Shown: one piece after another, positions 56,612-64,000 of the stretch
Numbering within the stretch: position 1 is the stretch's first letter
How the letters are laid out: the number at the start of each line of letters is the position of its first letter
DNA from: Phytophthora quininea
Taxonomy: Eukaryota; Oomycota; Peronosporomycetes; Peronosporales; Peronosporaceae
NCBI GenBank assembly: GCA_011947345.1
Contig: JAAVTG010000023.1
Coordinates: 310,001 to 374,000 of the forward strand
Length of the DNA: 64,000 nt
Direction of reading: 5' to 3'
Program-made: the position numbers and the translations under genes
Notes under the pieces: generated by a model
Database searches by the model: none
Told to the model about the DNA's origin: nothing
What the model saw: only the letters and a program-made list of their open reading frames with translations

Positions 56612-59600
56612 ATGGGCAACGAGCAGTCCTCGGCCGGCGGCTCGCGCAGCCTCGGCGTGCCGTTCGTGAGCTGGCAGCGCATGCCCAAGCAGACAGTGAC
56701 GCCTGCCGATGACATTAACGCCAACCTCCACGCGCAGAACGCGCTACATCAGGGCGCCAGCTGCTACCACTTCGCCGAGCCGTCCAGCTACCGCTACGAC
56801 CGCGTGCCGCGCGTGGTCAGCGGCACGGTAGTGTTCACGAACCCGCCCAAGGCCGACGGAGAGCTACGGAACAAGCCCGAGCTGCTGGGAAACATGGCGA
56901 TCGTCGAGCGCGGCGGCCGCGTGCACTTCCCGGACATTGTGCGGCGCTTGCTGGCCGCGGGGGTCGTGGGTATCGTGTTCATCGAGCGGACGGACAACAA
57001 GCACGCGATCCAGAGCCTATTTGACGGATTTCACTCCTCTGGGAGACAGCAGGTCTCGATCCCCATTGTGCTGTTATCGAAGTTCCATGCAGACCAGTTG
57101 CTAGCAGACGCACCGAGCAGAATTTCCATCGAGCTGTTATGGCACGAACAGGCGTGCAAGCACGTGGTGCCCGACGACGTTTATTTTGGCGTGCAGACGG
57201 CGGCAAGAGCAGGCGATGTGGAGTTGCTTCGACACTTGATAGACATTGATACGTCGGGCAATGTCGTGGAGGTGAGATGATTGTCAGGGGGTTAATTTTC
57301 TTGGAGAAGTGACGGGATACTTTTTTCCTTGTAGAATATCCCAAAAGCTGTGGCATTGTGTGATGCTGCTGAGCATGGTCACGTGGACTGCATCGAGATT
57401 TTGCACGGTCTTGGAGTCTCGCTGGATGAACAAAAGGTGAGAAAATGTTTGCCTGTTGCTTTTCTTACCAAAAGAATCGAGCTAACAGGCGTGAGTCTCA
57501 TAAAATTATAGCCAACTGGTGTGTCACCACTAATGATGGCTTGTTCGGTGGGAAATGTCGAAGCAGCGCGCGTTGTTGATGTTTGGTGCTAGTCTGGACT
57601 TGGAAGATGTGAGGCCTTATTGCTGTATGCTGTTGGGTCGGGAGTTGGCGCTAACGAGGTTGTATTGTACAGGTGCATGGCATGACTGCGCTAATGGTTG
57701 CGGCACGTGATGGGCGTGCAAAGTGTGTAAAACTGCTGGTCAAAAAGGGAGCGAGGATTAACCTGTCCAGAAATCGAGTAAGTTGTTCTGTTGTGTTGTA
57801 TCTTTTCTTGAAAAATAAAAATCTAACAGACGTCGCTGTGGGCAGAGTCGGGGAACAACTGCCTTACATATCGCTGCTCGTGGTGGCCTTGAGGAATGCT
57901 GCTCAATTTTGTTACAAGGAGGTGCTGAACTGGAAACACAAAGTGTATGTAGATGTTTGGTATTTATTGGAAAGCGTACGAATTGCTAACAGTTGTTGAT
58001 AGCCTAATTCAACAACGGCGCTGATGGAAGCTGCTCGCGCTGGAAACCTCGGGTGTGTGAAGGTGCTTGTCAATGCGGGAGCCAGTCTGATTGCGAAAGA
58101 TGTAAGTGGGTGTTTGTCATCGATGTGGTTATTTATTTTGACACGGCATGTCAATTTTGCAGCGTGACGGCAATACAGCGGAGCATATAGCACGGATGTC
58201 TGGGCACACTGACATTGAAGACTACTTGCGAGAACAAGCAGAAAGTGTTAGTTCCATTTTCTCTTGCTCATGCAATCATTTGAGTGCTACGCTAACGTTG
58301 GTCGGAATGGTACAGGAATCTGTCAAGGATCATCGCCGCAAAATTGAAGAGACCGTCGCCAAGGAAAACTCAACGCTACGGGATTTGTTAAAGATTGCGA
58401 AAAGCAGTCAACTCTCGTCTGACCTGCTATACCGTGAAATGATACGAGACCACAAGTCCAGCTCCTGGCTAGAACAGCCTCGAATTGTTTACGAAGTGTT
58501 CCATTTGCTGACGGTGCCTACCTCTTCGCCCGAGTCTGACCCATGTGAAGACCCCAACTATGGGAAGTACAGCGTCCAACATTTCTGTTGTGAGGTTGCG
58601 CTGTGGTATTCTCCGAAAATTTTCCAGAAAGGTTACAAACCTGGCGGTGTGGGCTGGACATTAAACACGGGGATGCGTTTGATATGAAGGTTTCATCAGG
58701 GTACTTGAAAGTGCTGTTTAACTTCTTGTGTACATCAAACCCGCTGGACGATGTGCTCTTGGTGATGTTTTGCAAAGTCGTCAACCATTTTATCGTGAAC
58801 GAAAGTCTTGGAGGACTTATTTGGGGCTTCTTGGCGGATGAAGGAAAATTTATTGTGCCATGGATTGTTTCTCACATCGGCCTCGATTCCATTCGTGACA
58901 CGGTAGTGTGGCTGTTGTATTCAGATATGTCTGAGGCTGGTCAACGAAATGTGCAAAAGAGCGAGATCTTTGACTGTTTGTTTGCACGATTATATTCGTG
59001 GCAAAGAACACTTGGTTGGGGGTTGGGACAGCTTTTCAGCGCGACTCGATCGAAAATATTTGCTCGCTGATCAACTACATCATCTACCCGCCGTCGGTGT
59101 ACATTATGAATAACGTGGCTACCTTCGTCGAGAATACGGACAACACCCTACCGTTGATAACGGACCAACACTTCCCGCTGCATCACAACGAATTGCTGAA
59201 ATCATTGCTCATTTTCCTGCTGAATACGACAGACGTGTCGTTCGGCACACTAATTGATTTGGGCTTTTCGGAGGTATGTCGGCAGTGTACACAAGGATGC
59301 ATGTCCCTTGTTGTCCGTGAAGGAGGCGCTCTTTCCATCGTGATGATGCTGATGGGGACGCTAGGCTATCACAAGAAGAAGCGCGACTTGACGGGGATTG
59401 ACGGTCTTTTGAAGACGGCCCATCTGTCGATATTGAACGCCATCATTCCGCGAGTGGAGAAGTTTGTGAAACTATGTCGTGCGGTGGTTACATCGGATGT
59501 AAACGTCCTTCGGACATTATCTACCTCGTCAAACCCTGGCCATATCAAGGCTGTTAACGCAAAGGGCTCTGCTATTTTGTATATTATCACATTCCTCAAA

Positions 59601-61356
59601 CGATGTGTGTTTCTACAAAGTGGGGACGTGGATTACTTGCTTGCAAACTTCGGGCTAATGCCGTGCTTACTGGCGTGCTATGGGTCGCATCCTAGCAACA
59701 GCTTGCTGCACCACGAACTGACGGACGTCATTCGCTTCGTGTTAATGGATCCGGACCAAAAGCGGCTACCGTCATCACCGCTACTTAACAGTCTTTTTAT
59801 CGAGGGAGCAAACATCTTGGATTTTGTTATACGTGCGTATGAAGAGAACGTGCAGTACAAAGGACACATGACCACCATTGCGAACAGCATCTTCACGTTG
59901 ACAAAGTACGTAGCTAGTGAATACTTCAGCATTTGGATATTATTTTTACGCTAACCATTCCCTGTTCGCTGTTTTGTAGCACTCCGAATTGGAGGGGCGA
60001 TTCGGTCGGACTTTCCTGCCAGGATGTGGTGCGGCAGTATACTGCCCAGCACGAAAAGTGGGTAAAGTTCGGGAAACTCTAGCCGAGCAAAACCGCGTTG
60101 AAATGCTGCCTCTGGGTGAGCGAAATGCGCCGCTGTGCCATGGCTGCTTAAAGCTGAAGCAAAGTGCAGTCGAATACGTGTCCACCACCCTGACAAATGC
60201 AGAGGTGGAGGAGTACACTGGCTACTTGGAGACCATCTTCTCAGGCGCTGCCAGTCATTACTGCAAGGTCACCTACACTGATGAGTTCATCACTGGGTTT
60301 ATGTACAAGAAGGATAAGATCCATGACCACATTCCGATTCCAGAGCCTACTCGAGTGAGCTCGTTCATTCAATTTCCGGTGCCGATGCCGTTCCACGCGC
60401 TCACCTTCACCATCACGTTCTTTGGGCTGTGTCAAGTGTGCGATAAACTTTGGTACTGCGATACACTTCAGAGTGCCAACTGGGCGAACCGCATGAAGTG
60501 GGTCATTCCTACGTCTGTTCGGAAATGGTACAGCTTTGGCGTGACGGAAGGCCCCGGGAGTGGTGCACATGGACTGCAGTTCTCCTCTAAGGGATATAAA
60601 AACTTTATTGTCCTCACCGACACGTGGGGACGCCAAGAGCAATGGATGCACGCGATTGAAGCCTCCATTGCCAGTCTTGCCACTCAAATGTCGCACGGAA
60701 ACACTGAGAGTGCGATGGCTATTGAGATTGACAACGAAGTGGACGCCGAAGAGTTTGACGTGATGCGGATGCGCGAAATTACAAGTGGAACTGGTGGGGT
60801 TAGCAGTGCAGGGAGCTCGCCTAACGTCGTTCCTGTGGCTCCGAAGAGCGACTCTAGTTCTCGGAGCTCGCACATTTCTGAGGAAGACGATAGCGCGCGT
60901 CCTCGGAGCAACACCATGTCGTCTATCGAAAGCGAGACTGAGTCAATGTACCATGACGACCATCGGGGTAGCGATGTGTTGTCGCCTTCTCAAGAGCTGG
61001 TGATGCCGACTGTGCGATCACGTTCCTCCATTGATATTAAGTTTAGCAGCAACGGGTCCACGTCTTCGCCGCAGAAAGTCAAACCAACAGGAGGAGACTC
61101 GCGTCGGAATCTGGATCTAAGGCGCTTCCAGCCAGACACTCAAAAGTTCACAGAGGTGCTAAACAACCTCAAAATCAGCTCTCCTCCGCGTGTCAACGCG
61201 CGAGCTTCTCCAGTCAGCACCTCTGGCAATTTCGCTCCATTAACGCAACGAAATGTCGTAAGCCCGCACGGTAGCGTGAATGGTCGTTCTGCAGCCGAGC
61301 TCGCAGGCATACGCCACGTTGTATCAACACCAGACCTTACCCGGCTGCAGGGATAG
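56612..61356 (+). CDS. PA-ankyrin-SAPS-PH fusion, PP6 regulatory subunit-like
   Basis: About 1,400 aa with eight or so short introns. The start MGNEQSSAGGS is a textbook N-myristoylation signal. Next come a protease-associated (PA) domain (GNMAIVERGGRVHFPDIVRR, VVGIVFIERTDN), about six ankyrin repeats (VHGMTALMVAARDGRAKCVK, STTALMEAARAGNLGCVKVL), a coiled segment, a SAPS domain like that of PP6 regulatory subunits (YLKVLFNFLCTSNPLDDVLL, FVNHFIV-like repeats, FQRDSIENICSLINYI), and a C-terminal PH-like domain (QFSSKGYKNFIVLTD ... EQWMHAIEASI) with a Ser-rich tail. The frame breaks near 57568, 58604, 58998 and 60067, each one base. I infer a PP6-type phosphatase adaptor at membranes. Confidence 0.78.
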
Positions 61357-61609
61357 CAAGAACTTCGCAATACGGTTAGCAAACTACACTATGGGGATAT
61401 CTATCATTTGCAACTACTTCCAGACTCTTCCCATGCTTCTTGGTCTCTTTGTAGCGATGTAGTCGCTTCGTAAGAGTCCTAAGAGTTCATGAAGGCATCT
61501 TCTTCTAGTTATGAAATGCAAGAGCAAGGTCAGATAAATGGAATCTTGTCGTGTTTATGAAGGTACAAAATAGCAACCAACGTGGATGAGACCTATCTCG
61601 CGCCTCAGC

Positions 61610-64000
61610 TTAGTCGTCACGGTTCTTCTTCTTCTTGGAGACGCGCTTGACCTTGACAACTTGTGTCGGTGCCACGTCATGCGCGAAGAGCTTCGATACC
61701 TCAAGACCCGAGGTGAAGGCGTTGTTGAACATGACGCGCTGCTGGAAGGACGAGATGAAGGGCAGGAACATCGACACAAACATAATGGGCCCAAACACGA
61801 TCCAGCCGACAGCGCGGTCATAAGCGCGCGCCAGAGCACGCACCACGATGTGGTGGTATTGCAGGCGGAGGATGCAGATCTGCATGAACCAGTACACTGC
61901 AATGAGCAGCAGGATGAAAATCGCAAACAGGTTGGCAACCGACAACACCGTGAGACTCAGCAGCGAGACCAGCATGCAGCAGCAGGCCAGCACGAACTTG
62001 ATCTTGCGGAGCTTGCGTTGCTTCATGGACATCTTCTTGGTCACACGGCTAGCAATGTAACCGCAGCAGACCAAGAGGAAGAAGATCACGACCACCAAAC
62101 CTGACAGAGCATACGTCAGCATGTCGTCACTGGACGTGATCAGTCTGCCAGGTCGCTCGAAGTACGCGTTGTACATCATGTTCAAGTACATGAGCACAGC
62201 AATCATCAGGAAGCGAGTCTTCCGAACGCCAGTGATGAAGCGGCCACCACGAGTAGTGTGCTCCAAGTACTCGAGCTCATTTGACCACCATCCGAACCAG
62301 CTATCAGCCGAGTCGTTCGTGGTCTTGAGCCAGTTCTGCCAGTCGTTGTAGTCTTCGATGATCTTATCCCAATCCAGACCACTCGGGTTGAAGAAGAACG
62401 GCGCCCACATCCACGTAGCAGCAATGATCCAAAGCGAGAAGGACATGATACCATAGTTCTGGTTCGTAGGCTCAACACAACTCTGGTAGTGATCAGCATA
62501 GCAGCGCGTCCGCCATTCGAGATCAGTAGGCTCCACGTTGTTGTAGTAGTCAGCATCAAGGCGCCACGAGCAGTTGCACCACGAGAACGTGCCGTACGAA
62601 GCAAACATAAGCAGCAAGAAGAAGAGCTCCACTCCACGGTAAAAGTGGCTGAACGCGTAGAAGCGGAACAGCTCGGCGAACTTCTCGTGCTTGATCGTGA
62701 AACCACGACCTGTAGCACGGTACCTAGCGCCACCATGGATCAACGTGCGGTCGAAGTAGTGCATACGAGTGCCCATCTGGAACGTAAAGAAGATCGGACC
62801 AAGAGTCATGACGTTCCACAGCAAGTACGTGAAACCATGGCGGAAGCCCTGCTCCACACCAACCACGGCAATCACTGGGACCACCAGCAAGAAACCGAAC
62901 TGGAAAGCCCACGAAGTGTTCAACGTACCAGCAATACCCAAGCCACCCTTCTCAAGGAAGTAGCTGTCCATGCCACTCAGAGCCATGTAAACCTTGCCGT
63001 AAATGAAGAAATACACACCCACAACTGTCATCGTCTGCGTGAAGTACCAACCCAAGTTACCGTAGAACCACGAGTTCAGACGGAAGAAGTCGAGTCGAGA
63101 CGCCATGCGCATCGCATCACGAGAGATGACAGCTTCACCAGCACCAGACGACAGCTTGGCTTCAAACAGAGCTAGCTGCTGCATACCCACATCACGACCC
63201 TTGCCCACTTGGATGAACTCTTCATGGGAAGTACGTCCACCGCGAAGAGTGCTGTTGAAACCAGCGAAAATATCTTCTGAAAGATTGATACCCTTGGAGG
63301 CCTTCGCGGTACCACCACAGCTCATTGCAAACAGCTTGTCGAAAATATCGGGGTGACCATAGTGCTGGCGAACGTGGAAGAGAGCAAGCATACGCTGGCC
63401 CAGCGACACGAACGACAATTCCTGAATCGACATGAAGCTGGCAAGGTTAGACACACCGCCAGTAAACACGTGCTCGCGGAAACCGATAATCGTCAGCGGA
63501 CGCTTCTCAGTGCCGGAATCCATCGTCGACAGCAGGTTGGGCATCTTGAGGCACTCCTCGAGGTAGCCGTCCTGGTTCATATCGATACACTGCAGCAGTT
63601 CACCGCGCGAGAAGATGATGGCGTGGTTCTGGTTCTCTGGCTTACCTTCACCGATAATCGGGTTGCCTGGCAGTTCAACTCGATACACTTCCACGATCTT
63701 TTCATCCACGGCACGAACAAGCACAGAGAAAAACTTGGGCGGGCCGTCTTTGACCTTCTTGGGTCCGTCCACGTAAGCAACACGGAGGTTCGGGTGCTTC
63801 CGCAGCAAAAATCGATGTCTTGAGCTTGCTGCTTCTGCTCATCCTTTTGCTTGCCGTAAATCTGGCATGTGCACACGTAGTTAAACTTCAGCGACACCAT
63901 CTCGTTCAGTTTGCAGCACTTGTTGCATGTGCACGTGACTTGGTGCATCGGTTCGTTCTCGCCAATCTCCAACCAGTGCAGGAAACGGATAGCTTCTTCG
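61610..64000 (-). CDS. 1,3-beta-glucan (callose) synthase, C-terminal part
   Basis: Plasma-membrane FKS/GSL-family enzyme making cell-wall beta-1,3-glucan from UDP-glucose; the N-terminal part lies beyond the right edge. The window holds about 795 residues: KFNYVCTCQIYGKQK, LRKHPNLRVAYVDGP, RVELPGNPIIGEGKPENQNH, IIFSRGELLQCIDMNQDGYL, SFVSLGQRMLA, GHPDIFDKLFAMSCGGTAKA, NLSEDIFAGFNSTLRGG and a multipass C-terminus ending VKVKRVSKKKKNRDD. These blocks form the glucan-synthase catalytic core of the family. One base is missing at the five-A run 63807-63811 (plus strand), between QDIDF and LLRKHPN. No introns are seen in this part. Confidence 0.95.

Overview
The window looks like a gene-dense stretch of an oomycete nuclear genome, most likely Peronosporales (Phytophthora-like). 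I infer this from the mix of families: folate/biopterin (BT1) transporters, an FKS-type 1,3-beta-glucan synthase, PH- and FYVE-domain fusions, and degraded pogo- and hAT-type transposons. It also fits the very short introns (about 60-90 nt, usually GTRNGT...YAG) and intergenic gaps of often 80-500 bp. The genus cannot be fixed from sequence alone. About 25 protein genes are supported. No rRNA, tRNA or CRISPR array was seen.

Layout. 0-6 kb: 5' part of RuvBL1 (minus), MOG1, and two head-to-head BT1 transporters. 6.2-9.3 kb: membrane-anchored papain-like protease and LMW protein tyrosine phosphatase. 9.3-12.1 kb: spacer with a dead hAT-like transposase. 12.1-21.3 kb: glutamine-rich repeat protein, BOP1/ERB1 ribosome-biogenesis factor, PH-FYVE-PI 4-kinase fusion, M50B-like metalloprotease. 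21.6-28.7 kb: unknown multipass protein, PIG-N (GPI-anchor ethanolamine-phosphate transferase), RNase P subunit POP4. 28.8-34.4 kb: a large NLR-like protein with the order SAM - CHAT protease - NB-ARC - TPR - KH - RGG tail. 34.5-42.3 kb: PH-ELMO protein, CSN6, seryl-tRNA synthetase, glutamine-amidotransferase-like gene A. 42.3-48.1 kb: a gene-poor block of dead transposons (pogo-like, LINE-like scrap, TTF-zinc-finger hAT) and a near-perfect 24-bp inverted repeat. 48.2-64 kb: ERO1, amidotransferase-like gene B (paralogue of A), aldehyde dehydrogenase, short-chain dehydrogenase, questin-oxidase-like protein, a PA-ankyrin-SAPS-PH fusion, and the C-terminal part of a callose synthase that runs off the right edge.

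Two things stand out. First, the SAM-CHAT-NB-ARC-TPR-KH gene keeps the CHAT His/Cys dyad and the P-loop, and carries an RNA-binding tail; it looks like a eukaryotic STAND immune or cell-death switch whose effector is a caspase-like protease. Second, almost every long gene, including essential ones, is broken by single-base indels, mostly one base missing from a run of G, C, A or T. Restoring one base at each site gives intact family-length proteins, so I read these as assembly errors rather than mass pseudogenisation. Coordinates below span whole genes including introns and such indels.
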